Shown piece after piece: positions 1-7,598 of a stretch of 9,019 bases of DNA. Numbering within the stretch: position 1 is the stretch's first letter; each line of letters opens with the position of its first letter. The notes beneath the pieces are model-generated. The model ran no database searches. It was not told the DNA's origin and saw only the letters and a program-made list of their open reading frames with translations. Source of the stretch: Pseudomonadota bacterium (GTDB lineage: Bacteria; Pseudomonadota; Gammaproteobacteria; Xanthomonadales; Rhodanobacteraceae); the NCBI GenBank assembly GCA_021798675.1, contig JAJZGE010000041.1, positions 1 through 9,019 of the forward strand, read 5' to 3'. The position numbers and the translations under genes are program-made.

Positions 1-1393
1 TCTCCTTCGCGGCCTGTGAAGAACGCTCAGCCAACTTGCGCACCTCGTCGGCGACCACCGAGAAACCCAGCCCGTGTTCGCCGGCGCGCGCTGCCTCGAT
101 CGCCGCATTGAGGGCCAGCAGGTTGGTCTGGCTGGCGATCTCGCCGATTACCTTGATGATTTCGCCGATGTCTTCGGACGACCTGTTGATCAGCGCCATT
201 GCCTCGATCGACTTGTCGATCGCCTTGGCGCCGCGTTCAGCCTCCTGCTGGGTATCCCTGGCGAGCTGATCCGCGCTTTTGGCGTTACTGGCAATTGAAC
301 TGATCGATGCGGTCAATTCCTCGATGGTAGCGTTCATCTCCTCGACCGTGGCGCCAAGCAACTGTGTACCGCTGGCGACCGAATCGGATTGACTGGCAAT
401 CTCGGTGGATGTCTGCGAAAAGCGGTTGGCGCCGCTGATCAGCTTGGCGATCACGTTGCGCAAGTCGCCCATCATCCGTTGAATTCCGGCAGCGAGCTGG
501 TCGACTGGATCGCTGCCTTCCAGCGCGATCTCGCCGGTGAGGTCCCCTGCGGCCGCCTTGCGCACCGTCTCCAGCAAAAGGTCTACCTTGCGCTGATCGT
601 TTTCTGCACGACGCTTGAAAGACTCCTCGAGTTCGGCCTGGGCGGTGACCACGCTGGCGAACTTGATTATTTTGTAGAGTCGCCCTTCTGGGTCGTATAC
701 CGGGTTGTAGGTGGCTTGCAGCCAAACGCTGAGCCCACTCTTGTCAACTCGCCGATAGCGCCCGGAATGGAACTCGCCGTTACGTAGCTTCTGCCAGAAG
801 GCGGCGTACTCGGGGCTGGTCGTGTCGGCTTCGTCGCAGAAGATACGATGGTGCTTGCCACGTATCTCCTCCTGCGTGTAGCCAATGGCTGCGAGAAAGT
901 TTGCGTTAGCGACGAGTACCTGTCCGTCTAGGTCGAACTCGACCACCGCTTGTGTCCTGTCCAGCGCCGCCATCTTGCCTTCCACTTCGGCCGCCCGATT
1001 GCGCGAGGTGGTGATGTCGGTGGCGAACTTGACTATCTTGTAGGGCCGGCCTTCGGTATCCAGCACCGGGTTGTAGGACGCATTGAGCCACACCTCGCCG
1101 CCGTCTGCGGTAATGCGCTTGTATTCGCCCTTGGTGAAGTCGCCACTGCTGAGGCGATCCCAGAACTTGCTGTAGTCGTCGCTGGCGACGTAGACCGGAT
1201 CGCAGAAGATGCGGTGATGCTTGCCGCGGACCTGTTCGAGCGAATAGCCCATCAGGTCCAGGAAATTTTCATTTGCGTCCAGGATCTTGCCCTTGAGGTC
1301 GAACTCGATGATTGCCTGAACGCGATGCAGTGCCTTGCTCAGCGAGCGCATTTCAAGGAGTTCGAGCTGCTGATCCGATGTTTCCTTGCCCAT
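1..1393 (-). CDS. Soluble methyl-accepting chemotaxis protein with two PAS domains (C-terminus cut by window edge)
   Basis: Reading the minus strand from the ATG at 1393 gives 464 uninterrupted codons running off the left edge. Residues about 26-128 and 148-250 are two PAS domains. Both carry the motif GKHHRIFCD and a 'YNPV-D-EGR-YKI-KFA' end, so they look like a tandem duplication. Residues about 268-320 resemble a HAMP-like linker (AAGDLTGEI...DQLAAGI). From about 330 the chemoreceptor signalling domain follows, with the conserved hairpin tip at 418-458 ([20 protein letters not shown], then [16 protein letters not shown]). There is no signal peptide or membrane segment, so the protein should be cytoplasmic. 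The tip binds CheA/CheW in this family. The PAS-PAS-MCP order resembles Pseudomonas BdlA and related energy or redox sensors, but the ligand cannot be read from the sequence. Base composition is lower in GC than in the neighbouring cassette. It is divergent from lexA2. The missing part is the C-terminal half of the signalling coiled coil. Confidence 0.93.
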   Translation of the reverse strand, partial: MGKETSDQQLELLEMRSLSKALHRVQAIIEFDLKGKILDANENFLDLMGYSLEQVRGKHHRIFCDPVYVASDDYSKFWDRLSSGDFTKGEYKRITADGGEVWLNASYNPVLDTEGRPYKIVKFATDITTSRNRAAEVEGKMAALDRTQAVVEFDLDGQVLVANANFLAAIGYTQEEIRGKHHRIFCDEADTTSPEYAAFWQKLRNGEFHSGRYRRVDKSGLSVWLQATYNPVYDPEGRLYKIIKFASVVTAQAELEESFKRRAENDQRKVDLLLETVRKAAAGDLTGEIALEGSDPVDQLAAGIQRMMGDLRNVIAKLISGANRFSQTSTEIASQSDSVASGTQLLGATVEEMNATIEELTASISSIASNAKSADQLARDTQQEAERGAKAIDKSIEAMALINRSSEDIGEIIKVIGEIASQTNLLALNAAIEAARAGEHGLGFSVVADEVRKLAERSSQAAKE

Positions 1394-1402
1394 GGTGTGT
1401 TG

Positions 1403-1409
1403 CCCTCCC
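1403..1409 (-). promoter_or_regulatory. Ribosome binding site of the PAS-chemoreceptor gene
   Basis: On the minus strand GGGAGGG lies nine bases before the ATG at 1393. It is a strong Shine-Dalgarno match at a normal distance and fixes that ATG as the start. The protein begins [10 protein letters not shown] directly before the first PAS domain, which is consistent. Confidence 0.7.
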
Positions 1410-1586
1410 GCGAGAACCGGTAGAAGGTGGTGAGGGCGGGGGACTCAAGCATCTGGTTGCGGGCCGTCAAGCGGTGAGCACGCATACAAGCCCAGATGTC
1501 GCTTGAGCTCGTCCCTCGCGATTGAAAGGTATGAAAACGTGGTGCAACCGGGGCCGGTCACACTTGGGTTCGTTGCGCGGTTATCG

Positions 1587-1600
1587 TGCAATCGTTTGCA
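1587..1600. repeat. Short dyad TGCAATCGTTTGCA in the divergent region
   Basis: The 14-base site has 7-base arms that match at six positions (TGCAA-CG-TTGCA core). It lies in the gap between divergent genes, so a regulator could bind there. No factor can be named, and a chance dyad of this size is possible. Confidence 0.3.
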
Positions 1601-1607
1601 AACTTGA

Positions 1608-1627
1608 GCCCCGCCCATGGGTGGGGC
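1608..1627. repeat. GC-rich hairpin in the divergent region
   Basis: GCCCCGCCCATGGGTGGGGC is an almost perfect inverted repeat; the only imperfect pair is a G-T wobble. It sits eight bases after the 1587-1600 dyad. No gene ends here, since both neighbours read away from it, so an ordinary terminator role is unlikely. It might be an operator, a 5' leader structure or a remnant of older sequence. Confidence 0.4.
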
Positions 1628-1833
1628 CGGCGATTTTGTGATTCAGTTCACATTTTTCGCCCGGAGCTCTGCCCGCCCGGGTGGTCGGTCAAGCCCTGCC
1701 GTGTAGGCGTAGCTCGCGCCACGACTTCGCAAAAGTCGAATTTTCCGATGGCGGCAAGGCCGGATCAGCGACTTGGCCATCTGGGATGGTGAGCAGATTC
1801 CGGTGGCTGTCGCCGATGGCCGCTCCCTCTCGC

Positions 1834-1862
1834 TTTACAGGTGTAGCCAAGTCGAGGATCAT
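1834..1862 (+). promoter_or_regulatory. Candidate sigma-70 promoter of the lexA2-imuA-imuB-dnaE2 operon
   Basis: A -35 box TTTACA (1834-1839, five of six consensus bases) is followed after 17 bases by a -10 box GATCAT (1857-1862, four of six). Transcription would start near 1868-1870, inside the operator palindrome. This would leave only a few bases before the first lexA2 ATG. The geometry suits repression by LexA, but the -10 match is weak and the assignment is inference. Confidence 0.4.
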
Positions 1863-1883
1863 GGAATACAAATGTACTCCATG
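1860..1883. promoter_or_regulatory. Probable LexA2 operator (palindrome over the lexA2 start)
   Basis: CATGGAATAC and GTACTCCATG form 10-base inverted arms around the spacer AAAT, and nine of the ten pairs match (A/C at the seventh pair is the exception). The inner part, (A/G)TAC-N4-GTA(C/T), has the geometry I recall for LexA2-type SOS boxes upstream of the same cassette in Pseudomonas putida; it is not the E. coli CTGT-N8-ACAG box. The site covers the end of the candidate -10 box, the predicted transcript start and both possible start codons. LexA2 bound here would block initiation, giving autoregulation and damage induction of the whole operon. Confidence 0.75.
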
Positions 1884-2483
1884 TCCGACCTCAGTTCGCG
1901 CCGCGCCGCCATCCTCACCTTCATCCGCGAGCGGGTGACGGAGCACGGGCAGCCACCGTCCCTTGCCGAGATCGCCGAGGCCGGCGGCCTGGCCTCGCGC
2001 GGGGCAGCGCGCAAGCACGTGCTGGCGCTGGCCGAGGCGGGGCTGATCGAGGTGGCACCCGGGCAGGCGCGCGGCATTCGCCCGACCGGTTCGCGCACCG
2101 CGTTGCTGCAGGTGCCGGTGCTGGGGCGGGTGGCGGCAGGCACGCCGATCGGCGCCGACGCCGGGCTGGTCGATACGCTGTCGCTTGACGCGCGACTGTT
2201 CTCTCCACGGCCGGACTATCTCTTGCGCGTGCAGGGCGATTCGATGATCGGGGACGGCATCCTCGATGGCGACCTGGTCGGCGTGCACCGCACGCCGGAA
2301 GCCCGCGACGGCCAGCTAGTGGTGGCCCGGCTCGAAGGCGAGCTGACGATCAAGCGGCTGGCCCGCGGCAAGGGCGGGATCCGGCTGCTGCCGCGCAATC
2401 CAGCCTACGCGCCGATCGAGGTACGGCGCGGCCAGGACTTCGCCATCGAGGGCGTGTTCTGCGGCCTGGTACGCCGGGGGTGA
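1872..2483 (+). CDS. lexA2: LexA-type SOS repressor of the mutagenesis cassette (LexA2)
   Basis: This repressor cleaves itself when activated RecA filaments form, releasing the downstream error-prone polymerase genes. From the ATG at 1872 it has 203 residues. An N-terminal winged helix spans about 6-70 (LSSRRAAILTFIRERV..., ending GQARGIRP). The S24 peptidase domain follows, with the cleavage bond Ala89-Gly90 in VAAGTP, catalytic Ser124 in QGDSMIGDGILDGD and catalytic Lys161 in ELTIKRL, so it should be cleavable. The recognition helix (SRGAARKHVLAL) differs from canonical LexA (SPNAAEEHLKAL as I recall it), in line with the unusual operator. The start could also be the in-frame ATG at 1881 (200 residues). 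A longer frame from TTG 1773 would place the operator inside the gene and adds non-LexA sequence, so I reject it. The stop lies one base before the imuA ATG. It is probably a second LexA besides a chromosomal housekeeping copy. Confidence 0.92.
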   Translation: MYSMSDLSSRRAAILTFIRERVTEHGQPPSLAEIAEAGGLASRGAARKHVLALAEAGLIEVAPGQARGIRPTGSRTALLQVPVLGRVAAGTPIGADAGLVDTLSLDARLFSPRPDYLLRVQGDSMIGDGILDGDLVGVHRTPEARDGQLVVARLEGELTIKRLARGKGGIRLLPRNPAYAPIEVRRGQDFAIEGVFCGLVRRG

Positions 2484-2484
2484 C

Positions 2485-3099
2485 ATGGGCGTGGTGGTGG
2501 CGATCGATGCACTGCTGCAGCCGCAGCGGGTCTGGCGTGGTCGGCTCGCGGCGGCGGCGGCCGGGGCGCAGCCTACCGGCCATGCCGGCCTGGACGCGGT
2601 GCTACCCAGTGGCGGCTGGCCCGAGGCCGCGCTGAGCGAGCTGCTGATCCCGGCCGACGGCGTGGGCGAACTGCAATTGCTGTGGCCGACCCTGGCGCGC
2701 CTGTCGCAGGCGGGCGAGCGCATCGTGCTGGTCGCACCGCCGTACCTGCCGTTCGCGCCGGCGTGGCGGCAGGCCGGGGTGGATCTCGGCCGCTTGCAGG
2801 TCGTGCGCGCAGGGACATCGCGCGATGCCTTGTGGGCGACCGAGCAGTGCCTGCGCTCGGGCAGCTGCGGCGCCGTGCTGTGCTGGCCGCTGGGCGCCGA
2901 CGACCGCGCGCTGCGCCGCCTGCAGGTCGCAGCGGCCTCGGGGCGCACGCTGGCATTCGCCACGCGGTCGCTGGCCGTGGCCATCCATCCGTCGCCGGCG
3001 GCGCTGCGCATCGCCATCGACGCGGCGCCGGCACAATGGCGCGTGCTGAAGTGCCGCGGCGGGGCGGTGCCGGCGCAGCCGATCCCGCGGACGGGATGA
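2485..3099 (+). CDS. imuA: ImuA, RecA-like accessory protein of the translesion mutasome
   Basis: The product has 204 residues, the usual size for proteobacterial ImuA. Recognisable features are the N-terminal 'GLDAVLPSGGWPEAALSELL' segment (35-54), which corresponds to the RecA core region before the P-loop. Next comes IPADGVGELQLLWP (55-68), where RecA would carry its GPESSGKT Walker A; the lysine and threonine are absent, so ATP hydrolysis is unlikely. A hydrophobic strand AVLCWPLGADDRALRRLQ (130-147) occupies the Walker B region. ImuA is thought to help bring ImuB and DnaE2 to stalled forks through RecA-like contacts. Its ATG follows the lexA2 stop by one base, with a G-rich stretch (GGGGGTG) just upstream, and its stop precedes imuB by three bases, so translation is probably coupled. 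Older annotations may call it SulA-like or RecA-like. Confidence 0.88.
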   Translation: MGVVVAIDALLQPQRVWRGRLAAAAAGAQPTGHAGLDAVLPSGGWPEAALSELLIPADGVGELQLLWPTLARLSQAGERIVLVAPPYLPFAPAWRQAGVDLGRLQVVRAGTSRDALWATEQCLRSGSCGAVLCWPLGADDRALRRLQVAAASGRTLAFATRSLAVAIHPSPAALRIAIDAAPAQWRVLKCRGGAVPAQPIPRTG

Positions 3100-3102
3100 G
3101 CC

Positions 3103-4530
3103 GTGCGCTGGGCCTGCATCCTGTTGCCGCATCTCGCGCTGGACGGCGTGCTACGCCGCTGCGCGGATCCGCACGCGCCCCGTGTGCTGGTGGGCGGATC
3201 GGCGCAACGACGCATGCTCCACGCGGTCAATCCCGCGGCGCGGGCACTGGGCCTGCGCCGCGGCATGGTGTTGACCGCGGCGCAGGCGCTGGCCCGCGGC
3301 TTCGCGACGGACGCCTATCGACCCGAGGAGGAGGGGCGCTGGCACCGTTTTCTTGCAGCCTGGGCCTACGGCTACAGCTCGCAGGTCAGCCTGCAGCTCC
3401 CGCAGGCGCTGGTGCTGGAGATCCAGGGCAGCCTGGGCTTGTTCGGACCCTGGCCGCGCTTCGAGGCGCGCCTGCGCGAAGAGCTGGCGGCGCTCGGTTT
3501 CCGGCATCGCATCGTCGCCGCGCCCAACCCGGTGGCCGCGCGCGTACTGGCCAACGCGCACGACGGACTGGCCATCGAAGGCGATGCGCCGATGCGCCGC
3601 GCACTGGGGCAGCTGCCGATCCAGCGCGCAGGCTTCGCGCCGGACGCGGCCACCGCCTTCGCACGCATGGGCCTGCGCACGCTGCGCCAGGTGTGGGCGT
3701 TGCCGCGCGACGGCCTGGCGCGTCGCTTTCCGCGCGAGTTGCTGCTGCACCTCGATGCGATGCTGGGCGAACGCGAGTTGGCGCTGGAAAGCTACCGCCC
3801 GCCGGATCGTTTCGACCTGCGGATCGAGCTCGGCCATGAAGCCGAATCGTCCCAGGCGCTGCTGTTCCCGCTGAGGCGGCTGACCGCGGACCTCGCTGCC
3901 TTCCTGGCCGGACGCGACGGCGGCGTGCAGCGCTTCGAGCTGCAGCTGGAACACGACCGTGGCGCCGGTACCCGGGTGCCGGTGGGCCTGCTCACGCCCG
4001 AGCGCGATGCGGCGCTGCTGTTCGAGCTCGCCCGCGGCCGGCTGGAGCAGGTGCAACTGCCGGCGCCGGTCCGCGCGATCGCGCTTGGTGCCGCCGAACT
4101 ACCGCCCTTCGTGCCGGTGCATCGCGAGCTGTTCGACCCGCGGCCACAGCAGGCAATGCCATGGGAGTCATTGCGCGAACGGCTGCGCGCGCGCCTGGGC
4201 GAAGACGCCGTGCACGGCGTGCAGGCACATGCCGATCATCGCCCCGAGTGCGCTTCGCTCAGTCCGCCGGACATGCCGACGCGGCGCGAGGGTGTATCGA
4301 CGGACGTCGCGCACGGTCCGCGCCCCGGCTGGCTGTTGGCGAAGCCCGTGCCGCTGCGCGGACCGATGCCTCGGCTCCTCGCTGGCCCCGAGCGCATCGA
4401 GAGCGGCTGGTGGGACGGCGGCGACGTGCGCCGCGACTACTACCTCGCGCGGCTGGCGGACGGGCAGGATGCCTGGGTGTTCCGCCCGGTCGGCGGCGGC
4501 GGCTTCATGCTGCACGGCTGGTTCGCGTGA
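3103..4530 (+). CDS. imuB: ImuB, Y-family polymerase homologue lacking catalytic acids (mutasome hub)
   Basis: The 475-residue protein starts at GTG 3103 ([19 protein letters not shown], the typical ImuB N-terminus). The Y-family polymerase fold covers about 1-330: palm/fingers to about 165, a helix-hairpin-helix thumb around 169-222 ([22 protein letters not shown]), and a little-finger region about 230-330. The first active-site aspartate (DxDAFFA motif in active enzymes) is replaced by ILLPHLAL. The SIDEAF motif appears as LVLEIQG (103-109), so the Asp is Leu and only Glu106 remains. It should therefore be non-catalytic. In this family ImuB links DnaE2, ImuA and the sliding clamp. HRELFDPRP (340-348) is a possible but degenerate clamp-binding motif. 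The tail ([18 protein letters not shown], ending HGWFA) is the conserved ImuB C-terminus. A linker at about 380-410 looks non-conserved. The ATG at 3096 overlapping the imuA stop is in another frame. Confidence 0.92.
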   Translation: MRWACILLPHLALDGVLRRCADPHAPRVLVGGSAQRRMLHAVNPAARALGLRRGMVLTAAQALARGFATDAYRPEEEGRWHRFLAAWAYGYSSQVSLQLPQALVLEIQGSLGLFGPWPRFEARLREELAALGFRHRIVAAPNPVAARVLANAHDGLAIEGDAPMRRALGQLPIQRAGFAPDAATAFARMGLRTLRQVWALPRDGLARRFPRELLLHLDAMLGERELALESYRPPDRFDLRIELGHEAESSQALLFPLRRLTADLAAFLAGRDGGVQRFELQLEHDRGAGTRVPVGLLTPERDAALLFELARGRLEQVQLPAPVRAIALGAAELPPFVPVHRELFDPRPQQAMPWESLRERLRARLGEDAVHGVQAHADHRPECASLSPPDMPTRREGVSTDVAHGPRPGWLLAKPVPLRGPMPRLLAGPERIESGWWDGGDVRRDYYLARLADGQDAWVFRPVGGGGFMLHGWFA

Positions 4531-7500
4531 GCTACGCCGAGCTGCATTGCCTGTCCAACTTCAGCTTCCAGCGCGGGGCTTCGAGCGCGCACGAGCTGTT
4601 CGAGCGCGCGAAGCGTCACGGCTACGAAGCGCTGGCGATCACCGACGAATGCACGCTGGCCGGCATCGTGCGCGCGTGGCAGGCGGCGAAGGCGGTGGGC
4701 CTGCCGCTGGTCGTGGGCAGCGAGGTGCGGATCGACGGCGGCCCGAAACTGGTGCTGCTGGTGGAAGCGATCGAAGGCTACCGGGTGCTGTGCCGGCTGA
4801 TCACCGACGCGCGCCGGCGCGCGGCCAAGGGCGCCTACCAACTGCTGCGGGAAGACTTTCCGCACACGACCGACGGCCTGCTCGCGCTGTGGCTGCCGGA
4901 CGACCCGCACGACGCGCGGGAAGGGGAGTGGCTGCGCGCGCGCTTCCCGCAGCGGCTGTGGATCGCGGCGGAACTGCACCGCGGCCCGGACGACGCGGGG
5001 CGGCTGGCGCAGCTGCAAACGCTGGGCCGCGCGCTGCAGCTGCCGCTGGTCGCCGCCGGCGACGTGCACATGCATGCCCGCGGACGCCGCGCGCTGCAGG
5101 ACGTGATGACGGCGATCCGGCACCACACCAGCGTGGCCGAGGCCGGCACGCGGCTGTTCCCCAATGGCGAGCGCCACCTGCGGCCGCTGCCTGCGCTGGC
5201 CGAGCTGTATCCGCCGGAGCTGCTGGCCGAGTCGGTGCGCATCGCCCAACGCTGTACGTTCGACCTCGGCCAGTTGCGCTACCGGTACCCGCGCGAGCTG
5301 GTGCCCGACGGGCAGACGCCGGCCTCGTGGTTGCGCCAGCTGACGGAGCAAGGCTTGCACTGGCGCTGGCCGGGCGGCATCCCGGCGAAGGCGCGCACCC
5401 TGGTCGAGAAGGAGCTGGCGCTGGTCGCCGAGCTGGGCTACGAGAGCTACTTCCTCACCGTGCACGACATCGTGTGCCATGCCCGCAGCCGCGGCATCCT
5501 CTGCCAGGGGCGCGGTTCCGCGGCTAACTCGGTGGTCTGCTACGCGTTGGGCATCACCGAGATCGATCCCGACCGCATCGGCATGCTGTTCGAGCGCTTC
5601 GTCTCCAAGGAGCGCAACGAGCCGCCGGACATCGACGTCGACTTCGAGCACGAGCGGCGTGAGGAAGTGATCCAGTATGTGTTCGCGCGCTACGGCCGCC
5701 ACCGTGCGGCGATCACCGCGGTGGCCAGCACCTACCATGGCGCCGGCGCGGTACGCGACGTGGCCCGCGTGCTGGGACTACCACCCGACCAGGTGGATGC
5801 ATTGGCACGCTGCTTCGGGCACTGGAACGACGCGCTGCCCCCCGCCGCGCAGCTGCGCGAGCAGGGCTTCGACCCGGACAGCCCGCTGCTGCACCGGGTG
5901 CTGGTGCTCACCGCCGAACTGATCGGCTTCCCGCGCCACCTGTCGCAGCACCCCGGCGGCTTCGTGATCTCCGAGCAACCGCTGCACGAGCTGGTGCCGG
6001 TGGAGAACGCCAGCATGGAAGGCCGCACCGTGGTGCAGTGGGACAAGGACGACCTCGATGCGGTGGGCCTGCTCAAGGTCGACATCCTGGCGCTGGGCAT
6101 GCTGAGCGCCCTGCGCCGCTGCCTTGAACTGGTCGGGCACCATCATGGCCGCGCGCTGACGCTGGCGACGATCCCGCCGGAGGATCCCGACACCTACGCG
6201 ATGATCGGCAGGGCCGACACCGTCGGCGTGTTCCAGATCGAGTCGCGGGCGCAGATGGCGATGCTGCCGCGGCTCCAGCCGCGCAACTTCTACGATCTGG
6301 TGATCGAGGTGGCGATCGTGCGGCCGGGGCCGATCCAGGGCGACATGGTGCATCCCTACCTGCGCCGTCGCACCGGCGAGGAGCCGGTGAGCTATCCCTC
6401 GGAGGCGTTGCGCGAGGTGTTCGAACGCACCCTCGGCGTGCCGCTGTTCCAGGAACAGGTGATGCAATTGGCGGTGGTGGCGGCCGGTTACACGGCGGGT
6501 GAGTCGGACGAACTGCGGCGTTCGATGGCCGCATGGAAGCGCCACGGCGGGCTGGAGCACCATCGCGACAAGCTGACCCGGGGCATGCTGGAGCGCGGTT
6601 ACACGGCCGAGTTCGCGGCGCGCATCTTCGAGCAGATCAAGGGCTTCGGCAGCTACGGCTTCCCGGAGTCGCACGCGGCCAGCTTCGCGCTGCTCACCTA
6701 TGCCAGCTGCTGGCTCAAGCGCCACTACCCGGCGGCCTTCGCCTGTGCGCTGATCAACAGCCAGCCGATGGGCTTCTACAGCCCCGACCAGCTGCTGCAG
6801 GACGTGCGCCGCCATGGCGTGGCGGTGCTGCCGGCCGACGTGCGCCACAGCGACTGGGACTGCACGCTGGAGCCGGACCGGCGCGGCGGCCACGCCCTGC
6901 GCATGGGCCTGCGCATGGTGCGCGGATTGGCCGAGGACGATGCACGATGCATCGAGCAGGCGAGGGCGCTGCGACCGTTCGCCGACATTGCCGACCTGTG
7001 CGAGCGGGCCGCACTCGACCCGCGTGCACGCGAGCGGCTGGCCGATGCCGGCACGCTGCGCGGACTGGCTGGCCATCGACACCGGGCGCGCTGGGCGGTG
7101 GCTGGCGTGGAGCCGCAGCGTCCGCTGTTCGGAGCGGCGACGCAGCCGCGGGAAGCACCGGTGAGCTTGCCGCTGCCAGGCATCGGCGAGGACCTGCGGG
7201 CGGACTACGCCATGCTCGGCACCACGCTGGGCCGGCATCCGCTGGCCCTGTTGCGCACGCAACTGCGCGCGCGGCGCTGCCGCAGCTCGAAGGAACTGGT
7301 GGACATCCCGCCCGGCCGCACTATCGTCGCGGCCGGTCTGGTGGTCGGCCGCCAGCGACCGCAGACCGCCAGCGGCGTCACCTTCGTCACGCTGGAGGAC
7401 GAGCACGGCATGATCAACGTGGTGGTCTGGCGCCAGCTGGCCGAGCGGCAGCGCCGCCCCTTCCTGGAATCGCGCCTGCTGATGGTGGAAGGCAGGCTGG

Positions 7501-7598
7501 AGGCCGAGAGCGGCGTGCGCCACCTGATCGCCCGGCACCTGCACGACCTGACGCCACTGCTGAGCAGCCTGGATGTGCGAAGCCGGGACTTCCGATGA
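4527..7598 (+). CDS. dnaE2: DnaE2 (ImuC), error-prone DNA polymerase III alpha homologue
   Basis: This C-family polymerase extends primers across DNA lesions and is the catalytic member of the ImuA-ImuB-DnaE2 mutasome. It has 1023 residues from GTG 4527, normal for DnaE2 and shorter than replicative DnaE (about 1160). Domains in order: PHP domain (1-about 220) beginning [13 protein letters not shown]; palm with [20 protein letters not shown] (323-342), the catalytic pair in PDIDVDF (Asp370, Asp372) and the third acid in [10 protein letters not shown] (Asp519); fingers with [17 protein letters not shown] (about 708-724); and a C-terminal OB fold (about 930-1010, [18 protein letters not shown]). 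All three polymerase acids are present. The PHP metal site looks degenerate, since the usual HxH is His7-Cys-Leu9. The DnaE C-terminal tau-binding region is absent, as expected. GTG overlaps the imuB stop in GTGA, suggesting reinitiation of the same ribosomes. The preceding frame back to 4161 is only imuB read out of frame. Confidence 0.96.
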   Translation: MSYAELHCLSNFSFQRGASSAHELFERAKRHGYEALAITDECTLAGIVRAWQAAKAVGLPLVVGSEVRIDGGPKLVLLVEAIEGYRVLCRLITDARRRAAKGAYQLLREDFPHTTDGLLALWLPDDPHDAREGEWLRARFPQRLWIAAELHRGPDDAGRLAQLQTLGRALQLPLVAAGDVHMHARGRRALQDVMTAIRHHTSVAEAGTRLFPNGERHLRPLPALAELYPPELLAESVRIAQRCTFDLGQLRYRYPRELVPDGQTPASWLRQLTEQGLHWRWPGGIPAKARTLVEKELALVAELGYESYFLTVHDIVCHARSRGILCQGRGSAANSVVCYALGITEIDPDRIGMLFERFVSKERNEPPDIDVDFEHERREEVIQYVFARYGRHRAAITAVASTYHGAGAVRDVARVLGLPPDQVDALARCFGHWNDALPPAAQLREQGFDPDSPLLHRVLVLTAELIGFPRHLSQHPGGFVISEQPLHELVPVENASMEGRTVVQWDKDDLDAVGLLKVDILALGMLSALRRCLELVGHHHGRALTLATIPPEDPDTYAMIGRADTVGVFQIESRAQMAMLPRLQPRNFYDLVIEVAIVRPGPIQGDMVHPYLRRRTGEEPVSYPSEALREVFERTLGVPLFQEQVMQLAVVAAGYTAGESDELRRSMAAWKRHGGLEHHRDKLTRGMLERGYTAEFAARIFEQIKGFGSYGFPESHAASFALLTYASCWLKRHYPAAFACALINSQPMGFYSPDQLLQDVRRHGVAVLPADVRHSDWDCTLEPDRRGGHALRMGLRMVRGLAEDDARCIEQARALRPFADIADLCERAALDPRARERLADAGTLRGLAGHRHRARWAVAGVEPQRPLFGAATQPREAPVSLPLPGIGEDLRADYAMLGTTLGRHPLALLRTQLRARRCRSSKELVDIPPGRTIVAAGLVVGRQRPQTASGVTFVTLEDEHGMINVVVWRQLAERQRRPFLESRLLMVEGRLEAESGVRHLIARHLHDLTPLLSSLDVRSRDFR

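Larger units (their letters stand above)
1394..1859. other. Divergent intergenic region between the chemoreceptor gene and lexA2
   Basis: This stretch of about 466 bases separates two divergent genes. Short open frames here (for example a start near 1586 on the plus strand) have no recognisable domain, ribosome site or coherent codon use, so I call no gene. It holds the chemoreceptor ribosome site, two short dyads (1587-1600 and 1608-1627) and the candidate lexA2 promoter at its right end. I could not find a convincing sigma-70, sigma-28 or sigma-54 promoter for the chemoreceptor gene. Confidence 0.6.

Noticed and set aside
1773..1871. N-terminal extension of lexA2 from TTG 1773
   Set aside because: The added 33 residues are not LexA-like, no ribosome site precedes the TTG, and the operator and promoter would then lie inside the gene.
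1861..1938. Possible 25-codon leader peptide starting at ATG 1861 (MEYKCTPCP...)
   Set aside because: It is out of frame with lexA2, overlaps it wholly, and the GAGGA upstream is too close. It looks like a by-product of the palindrome.
2682..3839. Long open frames across imuA/imuB and on the opposite strand
   Set aside because: Ala/Arg/Gly-rich products without domains are typical shadow frames of GC-rich genes, and real genes fully occupy these positions.
4161..4526. N-terminal extension of DnaE2 into imuB
   Set aside because: The extension is imuB read in another frame. The DnaE2 family starts at [13 protein letters not shown], which follows the GTG at 4527.
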